Origin: FACHB-T130 sp042747725
GTDB taxonomy: Bacteria > Cyanobacteriota > Cyanobacteriia > Cyanobacteriales > FACHB-T130
Reading direction: 5' to 3'
DNA length: 64,000 nucleotides
Assembly: GCF_042747725.1 (NCBI RefSeq)
Contig: NZ_JBHZGO010000099.1
Span: forward strand, 56,068 to 120,067
The position numbers and the translations under genes are program-made. Of this stretch, positions 16,021-24,295 are shown one piece after another. The notes under the pieces were generated by a model. That model was not told the origin of the DNA. It worked only from the letters and a program-made list of their open reading frames with translations, and ran no database searches. The number at the start of each line of letters is the position of its first letter. The first letter of the stretch is position 1.

Positions 16021-17547
16021 ATGACTCGCAAGCGCTTATTTTTAACAATCTTGGCGCTGTTGCTGATTGCGCTTTCCTGGTGGGGGGTGGCGGCGGCGCG
16101 GACTGGATTGGTGACGCGAACATTCTCAGACAAAGGGTTGCCGATGCTGTACGTCGCACCACAAAATTCTGAGAAAATACCCGGTGTATTAGTGGCGCAC
16201 GGCTATGCGGGTTCTAAGCAGTTAATGCTGGGCTACGCGCACGTTTTGGCGCACGCGGGGTATGCCGTGATGCTGTGGGATTTCGGCGGACATGGGGCAA
16301 ATCCAGCACCCCTAGAGCGCGATACACTTCAGCAAGACCTGAATGTGGCTTATGCTGCCCTGTTGGAGCAACCAGAGGTCGATCCCAGCCGCTTGGCGCT
16401 ACTGGGGCACTCAATGGGTAGTGGTGCGGTGATGTCGGCGGGTATCCGCAATCCCGACCGCTTTGCGGCAACCGTTGCCATCTCGCCGACGGGTGCGAGG
16501 GTCACGCCTTCTGTCCCGCGCAATCTTCAGCTACAAGCAGGGAGTTGGGAAGGTGGATTTGTGACGAATGCCCAGCGGTTGCTGGCGGCGGCGGGGGGAG
16601 AAAATGATAACTTTGCTGAGGGAAGGGCGCGATCGCTGATCGTCATCCCAAACGCGGAACACATCACCATTCTCTTGCGAAATGTCAGCCACCAAGCCGC
16701 CCGAAAATGGCTGGATGCTACTTTTGGGGTGTCAAGCAGCAGTAACTATGTTGACCGCCGGATGGCTTGGTATGGCTTGCATCTGGTGGCATGGCTGCTG
16801 TTACTTTTCGCAATTTCCCCGGTTCTGGCTTCGCCGTCGCGCGATCGCAAAACACCTTTACAACCTAATCCATCTGAGTTAACCTCTCCCCCAACCCCTC
16901 TCCTACCAGGAGAAGGGCGAAGAGTGATTCTTGTCGGCAAGAAGGTTAGGGGATTCGGTTTACTTTTAGCCCCACTTGTGGCAAGTGGTGGACTCCTGTT
17001 GCTCAGTCGTGGGGGCAACATTGATAGCTTGGGTGGCTTGCTGGTTGGCGGTGCAATGGGGATTTGGTTCTCGATCGCAGGTGTGGTTTGGCTGGGTATC
17101 CTCTCTCGTTTACCGCGCCCCACAATTCGAGCGGTAGGGCTAGGATTGGCACTGTTTGGACTACTTTGGGTAGCTTTTGGAGCGATCGCGCAGGTAGTTT
17201 GGGTTCAGTGGTGGCTGATTCCAGCACGTCTAAAACTCTGGCCTTTGTTGTCGCTGGCTTGTCTTCCCTGGTTCTTGGCGTCGGGGGTAGCACAACAAGA
17301 TGCTGGGATATTCAAACGGGTGGCGTGGTGGCTGGGACAAAGTGTGGCGCTGGTGGGAGGCTTTATTTTGGTGCTTTACCTGCTGCCTCAACTCAGCTTT
17401 ATTTACCTCTTGCTGCCGTTATTTCCGCTATTTATGGCAATTTTCTCCTTTGCTGCCGCTCAGCTTAACGAAACGTGGAGTTATGCCCTGGGGAGTGCCT
17501 TGTTTTTCGGTTGGGCGATCGCCGCTGCTTTCCCTCTCGCAAGTTAG
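16021..17547 (+). CDS. Alpha/beta hydrolase with C-terminal membrane domain
   Basis: 508 residues. An N-terminal membrane anchor (~5-25) is followed by an alpha/beta hydrolase domain (~35-240) with oxyanion region VAHGYAGSK and nucleophile elbow GHSMGSG; a His is available in PNAEHITIL. Residues ~250-505 hold about seven hydrophobic helices. Between the first and second helix is a segment encoded by a palindromic repeat (SPPTPLLPGEG, ~291-301). It is probably an envelope-bound esterase or lipase-like enzyme; substrate unknown. A small hairpin terminator follows at 17618-17641. Confidence 0.8.
   Translation: MTRKRLFLTILALLLIALSWWGVAAARTGLVTRTFSDKGLPMLYVAPQNSEKIPGVLVAHGYAGSKQLMLGYAHVLAHAGYAVMLWDFGGHGANPAPLERDTLQQDLNVAYAALLEQPEVDPSRLALLGHSMGSGAVMSAGIRNPDRFAATVAISPTGARVTPSVPRNLQLQAGSWEGGFVTNAQRLLAAAGGENDNFAEGRARSLIVIPNAEHITILLRNVSHQAARKWLDATFGVSSSSNYVDRRMAWYGLHLVAWLLLLFAISPVLASPSRDRKTPLQPNPSELTSPPTPLLPGEGRRVILVGKKVRGFGLLLAPLVASGGLLLLSRGGNIDSLGGLLVGGAMGIWFSIAGVVWLGILSRLPRPTIRAVGLGLALFGLLWVAFGAIAQVVWVQWWLIPARLKLWPLLSLACLPWFLASGVAQQDAGIFKRVAWWLGQSVALVGGFILVLYLLPQLSFIYLLLPLFPLFMAIFSFAAAQLNETWSYALGSALFFGWAIAAAFPLAS
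16881..16925. repeat. Palindromic repeat inserted in frame in the hydrolase gene
   Basis: The sequence encoding TSPPTPLLPGEG matches the dispersed repeat seen outside genes at 8814-8852 and 63804-63845. It adds a Pro-rich loop without breaking the frame. Confidence 0.7.
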
Positions 17548-17617
17548 CCAATCCAAAATTGGAACTTTTCTACCTAAAGGAAGTACCGATTTTGAAGCGA
17601 TTGCGCCACTATATAGG

Positions 17618-17641
17618 AAGAGCATTCTAAGCTCTTTTTTT
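17618..17641 (+). terminator. Terminator after the alpha/beta hydrolase
   Basis: AAGAGC (17618-17623), 7-nt loop, GCTCTT (17631-17636) and a T tract. Confidence 0.65.
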
Positions 17642-17711
17642 GCTAGAAAGCTTCTACAAGTAGTTTAATTAAAGCTCCATCTAAATCAACTACTACAAAG
17701 CGAGGAAGAAA

Positions 17712-18521
17712 ATGCCTAATAATAAGATCAAAGAACAAATTAGAACCGATCTCCATCAAGCCAAAGAAACTGGACAGTTAAGAGCAGAGCGAATTCGAGA
17801 AATTGTTCAAGCTGCTGTATCTCAGGTAGGTTCGGAGTTTAAAGAAGGTTCCAGCGAACTTCGCTCAATTGTTAAAGATGCGGTTTCCGTCGTCTTGGAG
17901 AACTTGCAAGAAAAAGGTGGCGAACTCAAAGAAGAAGTCACGGCTACCATTGAGGGAGCGGTTGAAGGGTTTAGCCATCTAAGGCATCAAAATATTGCGA
18001 AAACTCAAGCAGAGGTTAAACAGCTACAGGCTCAACTCGATAACGAAGAAAATGAACTCCAGCAAGACATTGATAAACTGCTGATAGACATTGAAGAAAC
18101 AAGCAAAGATACATCGCCTTCTACCAAAACTGCCCTTGAATCGGCGATTAATAGCCTCCAAAACAGTGAAGAGGTAGCATCGCTGAGAGAGCGCTACGCT
18201 CAACTGCAAGCTCAACTAGCGATTCTCCGAGCGAATTTAGCTGCACGTTACGGGGGACGCGCTGAGGACGTGAAAGAGTACCTGGAAGAGGCTAAGCACT
18301 GGTACAATCGTTCTCGTCCTCAAGCTGAAGTAATGGTGCAACAGGTAGAACAAAAGCGATCGCAAGTTGAAGAAAAACTGGGTGATGCTGGGGTAGCGAT
18401 CGCTAAAAAAGAGCGTCAGGTACGGCAAATCTTGAGTGAGTTGTTACGAACAGCAGCAGATGCGATTCGAGAAAAGGAACCTGTTAGTAAATCGGAGACT
18501 TCTAAAGATTCTCACCATTAA
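17712..18521 (+). CDS. Long alpha-helical/coiled-coil protein, unknown function
   Basis: 269 residues, with RBS GAGGAAG 6 nt before the ATG. Nearly all helical: heptad-rich segments at ~95-130 (QAEVKQLQAQLDNEENELQQDI) and ~155-240 are predicted coiled coils, and the first 90 residues are amphipathic helices. It lacks membrane segments and catalytic motifs. Proteins of this build in cyanobacteria are often misannotated as histidine kinases; no kinase motif is present here. It is a single-gene unit bounded by terminators on both sides. Confidence 0.75.
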   Translation: MPNNKIKEQIRTDLHQAKETGQLRAERIREIVQAAVSQVGSEFKEGSSELRSIVKDAVSVVLENLQEKGGELKEEVTATIEGAVEGFSHLRHQNIAKTQAEVKQLQAQLDNEENELQQDIDKLLIDIEETSKDTSPSTKTALESAINSLQNSEEVASLRERYAQLQAQLAILRANLAARYGGRAEDVKEYLEEAKHWYNRSRPQAEVMVQQVEQKRSQVEEKLGDAGVAIAKKERQVRQILSELLRTAADAIREKEPVSKSETSKDSHH

Positions 18522-18523
18522 TT

Positions 18524-18562
18524 AAAACAGAACCGGCTAAGACTTAGCCGGTTCTGTTTTTT
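18524..18562 (+). terminator. Strong rho-independent terminator
   Basis: Perfect 17-bp stem (18524-18540 with 18544-18560), 3-nt loop, T-rich 3' arm. Placed 3 bp after the stop codon of the coiled-coil gene. Confidence 0.92.
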
Positions 18563-18659
18563 GAAACTCAATTTTTAAACTTCTAGTAGGCTTTTGTCGC
18601 GCAACCAGCGCTGAAGATAGACTCTAACCCTCGGAAAGACTATCCAAAACTCCTGAAAC

Positions 18660-18905
18660 ATGAATAAAAATCGTAGGGAGTGGTAGAGCGATAGCGTTAC
18701 CCAACAAACTGCACCACTGCTGGGGAACGTGAACTCAAAGGGAGCCTACCTGCAAGACTCTCCAAAACTCTTGAAAAGTCGTTCTTTGGGTTTCGCTCCC
18801 GCTCAACCCAACCTACACGGAAAGATTTGTCAGTCAGCCAGGGGAGGCTACACATTCGAGAATTGGATAGTCTCTCAGTTCTATCCCCACCACTACAGAT
18901 ACAAA
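18660..18905. repeat. Dispersed repeat related to 38090-38185
   Basis: Shares AAAAATCGTAGG, GGTAGAGCG, CAACAAACTGC, TCAAAGGGAGCC and TTGGATAGTCT.TCAG in the same order with the region upstream of the caspase gene. No coding gene is convincing in 18563-18932. Confidence 0.55.
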
Positions 18906-18932
18906 GGATAGAAGCGTCTAACTAACGTTGGC

Positions 18933-19121
18933 TTAGTATACGCCTTCTCTATCCATTCTTTCTTCGTGCTTCACGATTACCCAAACTGCATGAATACTAC
19001 CGGGAAGCCAACCCAGAAGCGTAAGCAAAATGTTAATGAATAAAGTTGGACCCACACCAACTGTCAGAAAAATGCCTAAAGGAGGCACGAGAAGACCAGC
19101 AAGAATTCGGAGTAATTTCAT
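18933..19121 (-). CDS. YqaE/Pmp3 family small membrane protein
   Basis: 62 residues with two hydrophobic helices: LLRILAGLLVPPLGIFLTVG, the Pmp3 signature around the PPLG loop, and INILLTLLGWLPGSIHAVWV. These proteolipids sit in the cytoplasmic membrane and are tied to salt, cold or membrane-potential stress in other organisms. It is downstream of the holin-like gene on the same strand, separated by a terminator. Confidence 0.88.
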   Translation of the reverse strand: MKLLRILAGLLVPPLGIFLTVGVGPTLFINILLTLLGWLPGSIHAVWVIVKHEERMDREGVY

Positions 19122-19262
19122 GAGGCTACTTCAACTTTCTTATTTAAACTCTTATTACTTCTATTTTCCTAAATCAAGTAATTGAAAACCTCCTCCTAAC
19201 GAATTATCTTCGGTTGGATAGATGGTATACAAAACGGCATTCATCTTTATAGCTTCCCAAAT

Positions 19263-19297
19263 AAAAAAGGAGGAACAGCATCTAGCTTTCCTCCTTT
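19263..19297 (-). terminator. Terminator downstream of the holin-like gene
   Basis: Read on the minus strand: AAGGAGGAA, loop, TTCCTCCTT, then T run. Arms at 19288-19296 and 19267-19275. Confidence 0.75.
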
Positions 19298-19333
19298 CAA
19301 TTCCCCACTCAATTCTACTTCTATTGATAGAGA

Positions 19334-19726
19334 TTAAGCTCCAGTTTTTAGGTCACTACTGCTGCCGCTTAGTTGACCCAAATTTCTCTCAGCAAAATAT
19401 TTGCTGATGAAAGTATTCGCAAAAGACAGGACGACGGGTGCCAACAGAAAAGCTAAGATTCCATGCATTCCAAATCCTGGAACCAAAATTGAAGCCAACC
19501 AAAAGCAGATCCCATTAACGACGAGCGAAAACGTTCCTAAGCTGACAAAGTTAAGCGGCAGCGCTAGGAAGGATAGAGTCGGCTTAACTGCGGCATTGAC
19601 GAGACCAATCGCCACAGCAGCAATTAAAGCAGCGGGAAATGTAACAATATCAACACCTGGAACAACTAAATCAACAATCAGCAGGCTAAGAGCTGTAGCC
19701 ATCCAGGTAAAAAACGTTCCCATCAT
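19334..19726 (-). CDS. Phage-holin-family (superfamily IV-like) membrane protein
   Basis: 130 residues with four hydrophobic helices (around 8-25, 30-50, 55-80, 88-110) and a short polar C-terminus. The pattern MVxDLVVPGVDI, GLVNAAVKPTLSFLALPLNF, and NGICFWLASILVPGF is typical of the bacterial 4-TM family labelled phage holin or membrane protein of unknown function. It is chromosomal here with no phage genes around, so a lysis role is unlikely. Confidence 0.85.
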   Translation of the reverse strand: MMGTFFTWMATALSLLIVDLVVPGVDIVTFPAALIAAVAIGLVNAAVKPTLSFLALPLNFVSLGTFSLVVNGICFWLASILVPGFGMHGILAFLLAPVVLSFANTFISKYFAERNLGQLSGSSSDLKTGA

Positions 19727-19739
19727 GGTTTTTTTCCTT

Positions 19740-20060
19740 AAATCGACACAATAGAAAATTTTAAAGTGCTGATACTATGCTCAGCGATCGCCTAGCCTTC
19801 AACCTCCCTACGAAGGTAGATTTTTCCTGAAAGCGATCGCCTGTTGCCTTGGTGTCTTGGTGATTCATTACACACAAGATGTAGATAAGGTAGTTCCTCT
19901 CGCCAGGACAAAGCAGTAAATTTTAATACAATCAACACAACTAAGTAGGTGGGATTAATTATGTGTAGTAGTGGTTAGCGATCGCGTAACCCGTGCAGGT
20001 GTTGGGTTTCAAGAGCGTCAACCATTCCCTACGAACATCTTCAATTTAATTGCATCCGCC
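19740..20060. other. Intergenic region with several HIP1 octamers
   Basis: Contains three GCGATCGC sites (around 19784, 19833 and 19978) and no ORF or hairpin I can support. It probably holds the promoter of the holin-like gene. Confidence 0.4.
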
Positions 20061-20063
20061 TAC

Positions 20064-20351
20064 TTACTGTTGAGGTGCAGTTATGCTGACGCTGTTGGTT
20101 GAGTCATCCAACACAATCCAGCCAGATTTCCCGTCTAAATTATCTGCACTATTTGTCACTTTAAAATAGAACTTCTCTCCGCCGCGAGTTTCAACGGCAA
20201 AATCCGCTTTTTCCGCATAAACCACTTTAAAGCCTCTGTCTCTAAGACAATACATAACCCAAGCTTTCAGCGTGTGCTTGTGTGGTTCAAATTCGATCGG
20301 AGGCTTGTTTAACGCCTCCTCCATCACCTTAATTAGTTGCACTGGTTGCAC
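20064..20351 (-). CDS. Small protein of unknown function downstream of the VOC gene
   Basis: About 95 residues. The frame stays open upstream into the VOC gene (to 20468), so the start is uncertain; GTG at 20351 or ATG at 20324 (MEEALNKPPIEF) lie just after the VOC stop and are preferred. The body (LKAWVMYCLRDRGFKVVYAEKADFAVETRGG) suggests an alpha/beta fold with a nuclease- or restriction-like beta-hairpin (DFAVETRGGEKFYFKV), but I cannot assign a family. It is almost certainly cotranscribed with the VOC gene. Confidence 0.6.
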   Translation of the reverse strand: MQPVQLIKVMEEALNKPPIEFEPHKHTLKAWVMYCLRDRGFKVVYAEKADFAVETRGGEKFYFKVTNSADNLDGKSGWIVLDDSTNSVSITAPQQ

Positions 20352-20358
20352 ACTCCCA

Positions 20359-20841
20359 TTAGATACTTTCCCCTTTAGTTTCTTCTGGATCGCAGCGAAT
20401 TTCAACCAGGAATCCATCCGGGTCGTAAAAATAAATGCCTCGTCCGGTGGGACGGCTGACTGGGCCACGATCGATGGGCACTTGATTTTGTTTTAGCACC
20501 TCGACTGCCCGATCGAACAACTGCGGGTTGATGTCAAAGGCGAGGTGATTGGCGCGGGTAAAAGCGCGATCGGGGTCATTGTCTGGTGGTGGCAGATCCG
20601 GTTCCCAAAACAAGTCGAGGACGGTGCCATCGGGGGTGACAAAGTTGGTAACTTTGCCCGATGCTACAAGCGATCGCAGTGTGGTTGGCACTTCTTCACC
20701 CGTAAGTTCGTACAAACCCAGGATACCCCCGTAGAAGTGCCGGGAAGCTTGCAGATCGTGGACATTCAAGGCAATGTGGTGGACTCGACGCAGATCGCCT
20801 GGGGAAAGGGCAGTGTTGACGGATTGGAGGCTAGATAGCAT
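20359..20841 (-). CDS. VOC-family (glyoxalase/dioxygenase fold) protein
   Basis: 160 residues containing one complete VOC module pair. The first beta-alpha-beta starts RRVHHIALNVHDLQASRHFY with the metal-ligand His, and the second is RANHLAFDI with a His; the final ligand Glu is in GFLVEIR. YFYDPDG is the typical turn. Enzymes of this fold include glyoxalases, extradiol dioxygenases and resistance proteins, so the reaction cannot be named. It diverges from the DUF4385 gene at 20922. Confidence 0.88.
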   Translation of the reverse strand: MLSSLQSVNTALSPGDLRRVHHIALNVHDLQASRHFYGGILGLYELTGEEVPTTLRSLVASGKVTNFVTPDGTVLDLFWEPDLPPPDNDPDRAFTRANHLAFDINPQLFDRAVEVLKQNQVPIDRGPVSRPTGRGIYFYDPDGFLVEIRCDPEETKGESI

Positions 20842-20921
20842 GGCAGAAAGGACTCCTTTGGTTACTTTCGATAGAAGCCAGACTTTTTTCTTTAAGTCTA
20901 TTATTTAAAATAAAAATTATC

Positions 20922-21416
20922 ATGCCCTTTGATTACACTTTAGATTTTAAGGCAATCGATTTTCGCTCTTCTCCTGAACTTTATCGAGTTGGCAAGGGCG
21001 AACAGGGAGTGCTTTTGGTAGAACCCTACAAATCGGAAATCCTTCCCTACTGGCGCTTCAAAACTCCGGAAATTGCCAGAGAATCTAGCGAAAAAGTCTA
21101 CCAGATGTTTCTAGATTACCTCGATCGAGATGATTTTGTCGGTGCGGATATGGCGCGGAAGTTTTTACAAATGGGTTATACGCGATCGCGCAGATATGCC
21201 AATCATAAAAGTGGCAGGAAATATAAGAGCAATCCTCAAAAAGAAACCTCTAAAGAAGCCCAACTTCAGGCAAGGAAAGATATTTTACCCCATGAAGTAG
21301 ACCCAGTGAAAGCTGAATCGGCGGCAATCTTTAAAGAAAAATGGATGCAAGCCAAGATGAATGAGAAGTATCTACAGCTTTTAGCGAAGCATAAACAGAT
21401 GTACGAGCCAGGATAA
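20922..21416 (+). CDS. DUF4385 family protein
   Basis: 164 residues starting MPFDYTLDFKAIDFRSSPELYRVGKGEQGV. The pattern of YRVGKGEQGVLLVEPYKSEI and RKFLQMGYTRSRRYANHKSG is typical of DUF4385, found in bacteria, archaea and some phages. The middle is basic and Arg/Lys-rich, so nucleic-acid contact is possible. Function unknown. Confidence 0.85.
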   Translation: MPFDYTLDFKAIDFRSSPELYRVGKGEQGVLLVEPYKSEILPYWRFKTPEIARESSEKVYQMFLDYLDRDDFVGADMARKFLQMGYTRSRRYANHKSGRKYKSNPQKETSKEAQLQARKDILPHEVDPVKAESAAIFKEKWMQAKMNEKYLQLLAKHKQMYEPG

Positions 21417-21478
21417 AATGAAAATAAATCCCGGCGAATATAATTCGCAACTCCACAAACAAAGTCTGTCGGCGCGGA

Positions 21479-21512
21479 TTGTAGAGACACGAAATGAAAG
21501 CGTCTCTACAAA
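21479..21512. repeat. TGTAGAGAC hairpin repeat, copy 2
   Basis: TTGTAGAGAC followed by GTCTCTACAA with a ~14-nt loop, related to copies at 11268 and 53889. Confidence 0.65.
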
Positions 21513-21688
21513 TGGATTTAAAACCTACGTATGCAGTTTTTTTTCTGTTACAGGGCAATTTTATTTCCCCGAATGTAAAACTCAATCCCTTATGTCAGTT
21601 CAAATATTGACACACAATCAAACCAAATTTTTCGGAAACGCTTTTTATATTGGTGTTGTATACCATTAGTTTAGCAACAAGAATCAAA

Positions 21689-22576
21689 ATGAGTAATAGC
21701 CGCAAATCAATGCTATTTTTTAGCTTATTCCTCACCATTTGGGGAACAATGTTCTATGGGCAACACGTCATAGCGATCGCTCAATCTTCAGAATCAACCC
21801 AGGCAGTCACAATATCACAATCATCACCCTTGGCACAGCTTTCTTCTAAATGCAGCTATGACAATAGAAAAACAGTGGAGACTGTGAAAAACCAAAAGGG
21901 CAAGGTGACACTAATTGGTGACACTTATGTCATTGTGAGTGAAGGAAACGATGGCACAAGATATGCCACTTGTAATCTTCCCGATGCCTTCAAAGCTGAA
22001 GGGAAAGCCATCGTATTTAGTGGTGAAGTAAAAGAAATCTATCCTACTGAACGTTGGGCAGCTACACCGTTTAAAATCACAGCGATCGCATCCAGCACTT
22101 CAACCCCAACTCCCACTACGTCTATTCAAAGTTTACCAAATGGTAACTACACCTTTTGTAGCAAACCACCTTCAGGCACCGGGGATCAGCAGGGTGTAGA
22201 TTTAGGTCATTGTTATGTATTTAGTAAGAAAGGAAATCGCCTAGTCGGAAACCTCTACGATACCAAAACTTTTGGCGAAGTAACCGCCTGTGTTAGCGGC
22301 GCAGTTAATAAGAAAACTGTTAGCGGTCAAGCTATAGAATTGGTCGGAGATATTGGTCGGCAAAATCCACCGCCAAACTCCTCAGGCACTAAATTGGTTA
22401 ATTGGGATAATCAAGGTTACTTGAAAGTTGCGAGAGCTACTGTAATGGGCAGAGTTAATAGCTCTGGCAGTAACAATGTCAGAAGGATTCGCTATCGTTC
22501 TGCTTTACTTAACTTAAATGGTTTTTATCGCCACAATCAACTTAAAAAAGCACCTACAAGCTGTTTAAACCGCTAA
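21689..22576 (+). CDS. Secreted protein of unknown function
   Basis: 295 residues from ATG 21689 (MSNSRKSMLFFSLFLTIWG), which gives a clean signal peptide; an in-frame ATG at 21650 would bury it. The mature part has two regions: ~50-140, a beta-rich domain with one Cys pair (SSKCSYD and RYATCNL), and ~160-290 with three or more Cys (TFCSKPP, LGHCYVF, VTACVSG, TSCLNR). Disulfide-stabilised periplasmic or extracellular protein is likely. No family recognised. Confidence 0.7.
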   Translation: MSNSRKSMLFFSLFLTIWGTMFYGQHVIAIAQSSESTQAVTISQSSPLAQLSSKCSYDNRKTVETVKNQKGKVTLIGDTYVIVSEGNDGTRYATCNLPDAFKAEGKAIVFSGEVKEIYPTERWAATPFKITAIASSTSTPTPTTSIQSLPNGNYTFCSKPPSGTGDQQGVDLGHCYVFSKKGNRLVGNLYDTKTFGEVTACVSGAVNKKTVSGQAIELVGDIGRQNPPPNSSGTKLVNWDNQGYLKVARATVMGRVNSSGSNNVRRIRYRSALLNLNGFYRHNQLKKAPTSCLNR

Positions 22577-22711
22577 GAAAGGCTGCTGCTAAAAGTAAGC
22601 GATCGCTCTTTTGGAAAATACAAGCGATCGCTTTTATATATTTATTTAAAAATCTCTAAACTAAAGACTGAATTTATGATATTATTCCCATAAATATTAG
22701 CATATAAAAAT

Positions 22712-23029
22712 ATGACACAGCAACAATCTAAGCGCCAAGCACGACGCGGCAGAATATTCCCAGAACTTACCATATCTCCAGAAAAACGAGTTAAGAAAGA
22801 AGCTGAAGACCAAATATTTGACGAGCGTTGTCGATTGATTTTTGAGCGAGTTCGACCTGAATTGATTAAAGACCACTACAACTGGTTTATCATCATTGAA
22901 CCTGACAGTGAGGACTACTTTATCGCACAAGATAGCATGGCTGCTTTACAAATAGCACTTGAGAAACACCCGCAAGCTTTATTTTTTACTTTTCGCCTCA
23001 ACGAGACAGGAGTTGCCGGACGGGTATGA
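22712..23029 (+). CDS. Small protein paired with a retropepsin-like protease
   Basis: 105 residues. The basic N-terminus (QQQSKRQARRGRIFPE) precedes a compact domain ending NWFIIIEPDSEDYFIAQD and LFFTFRLNETGVAGRV. Its stop codon overlaps the start of the aspartic protease gene (ATGA), so the two are translationally coupled. This arrangement recurs in cyanobacteria from what I know; the biochemical role is not known. A substrate, inhibitor or antitoxin-like partner are all open possibilities. Confidence 0.7.
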   Translation: MTQQQSKRQARRGRIFPELTISPEKRVKKEAEDQIFDERCRLIFERVRPELIKDHYNWFIIIEPDSEDYFIAQDSMAALQIALEKHPQALFFTFRLNETGVAGRV

Positions 23030-23388
23030 TCCAAGGCGAGTTTGATGAAATAGGTCAGTTATTTTTTGAAATTGATTTAATTGCTGCCAATGGCGAAATT
23101 TTACCGATAACGGCACTACTGGATACAGGTTCGACTCAGTGGCTAGCAATTAACGACCAGGATTTACAAGGTCTTGGATGGAGTCGCATCGGTAGACGCA
23201 AAATAGTAACTGCAATGGGTGAAACTACTCTCGATACCTACTTGGGAAAAGTGGTATTGGATGGAGAGGAATTTACCATTGAAGTCGTTGCTGGAGCTGC
23301 ATTTAGGGAAAGTCTTATGGGTGCGCCTTGTTTAAGACAGCGGCGGTTAGTAGCGGATTTTACAGCAGGATTATTGACGCTGGGGTAA
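23026..23388 (+). CDS. Retropepsin-like (clan AA) aspartic protease
   Basis: 120 residues, the size of a single retropepsin monomer. The active-site motif is ALLDTGSTQWLAI (DTGS) with the flap region following, and a hydrophobic C-terminal segment (LMGAPCLRQRRLVADF) corresponding to the family's conserved second half. It should dimerise to form one active site, because only one DTG is present. No signal peptide, so it acts in the cytoplasm. It overlaps the upstream small gene by 4 bp. Confidence 0.82.
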   Translation: MIQGEFDEIGQLFFEIDLIAANGEILPITALLDTGSTQWLAINDQDLQGLGWSRIGRRKIVTAMGETTLDTYLGKVVLDGEEFTIEVVAGAAFRESLMGAPCLRQRRLVADFTAGLLTLG

Positions 23389-23465
23389 AGTTAATATCCC
23401 TTATTTCTGCAACTTTTATAAAGTTTTGTCTAGGTTGACAGGGTAAAAGCGAGCGAGAGATTACC

Positions 23466-24269
23466 TCAAGCTTCATTATCAACTTTAATAATCAGGATTC
23501 GTTTCGGATAAATTTCAAGTTGACGGTTATAAAAATCATTTGAGAGTTCTATCATATTTCCTTCTCTAGCTTCTTCTCTAGCTTCCTGGCTGAAGAATGA
23601 AGGGAGTGTATCATACGAATAAACATCGGCATATATACCATTTGCAAGAGGATGTAGTTCACCATGACACGCGGAGAGTATTAACGGACATTTAACTAAG
23701 CAGCGCCAAGGCAAAACCGGCTCATGGGAATGCACAAATTGAAACGTTTTTTTTTCTCCGGATTCAAATGCCTTTCAAATAACATCTACAGGCACAACTG
23801 TACATCCGAACTGAAATTTATCATAGTTAAGATTACAATGCCAGTATTTTTGAAGGTTATTATCATCAATAAAATTGTATAAGCAGTAAAGCGGAATACA
23901 ATTGTTCCCCTGGGCATAACTCTCAAGGATGTCAATTTGAAATCTTTTTTGGTGAAATTTTCCAATTTTATGTCTAAGTTTTCCATATTTTTGGTCAATA
24001 TCAACTTTTTTAGCTTGGACTGCATAACGCCACCAACCTCTCTGGTCAGAGCCTATCCACCATTCCCAATCTATGCCAGTTTGTGACTCTGTTCCTTTAT
24101 TGATTTTTGGTATAAAAACTTCGCAAAGTCTAGCACGTTTTAAGTCAAGAATATTGATATCAGTAATAGTCTCTTCTCCTTGACGGCAGCCCAACTTTTC
24201 ACCAAATTGGATTCGCTCCCAAGTCGCCTTAGCCAACTCTTCAAAAATTTGGACAGCTAAAATAGTCAT
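23466..24269 (-). pseudogene. DUF6615-like gene interrupted by a single in-frame TGA
   Basis: Residues 1-164 (start 24269) include EETITDINILDLKRA, TGIDWEWWIGSDQRGWWRYAVQAKK and the Cys/Tyr-rich NNCIPLYCLYNF, as in DUF6615 proteins. The frame meets TGA at 23775-23777 after VPVDVI and then continues unbroken in the same frame for 102 codons (KAFESGEKKTFQFVHSHEPVLPWRCL), ending at 23466. The continuation matches what the family has after that point, so this is one gene with one nonsense codon. It may be a recent mutation, sequencing error or readthrough. The downstream part also has a GTG at 23735 that could restart. Confidence 0.75.
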
Positions 24270-24295
24270 TCTTAACTCCCTTAAACTGCTATTTA

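Noticed and set aside
18729..18911. 60-codon + strand ORF
   Set aside because: It lies over the dispersed repeat and has no conserved features.
19334..19726. Prophage suggested by the holin-like gene
   Set aside because: No phage structural, integrase or lysis genes are nearby; the family is often chromosomal.
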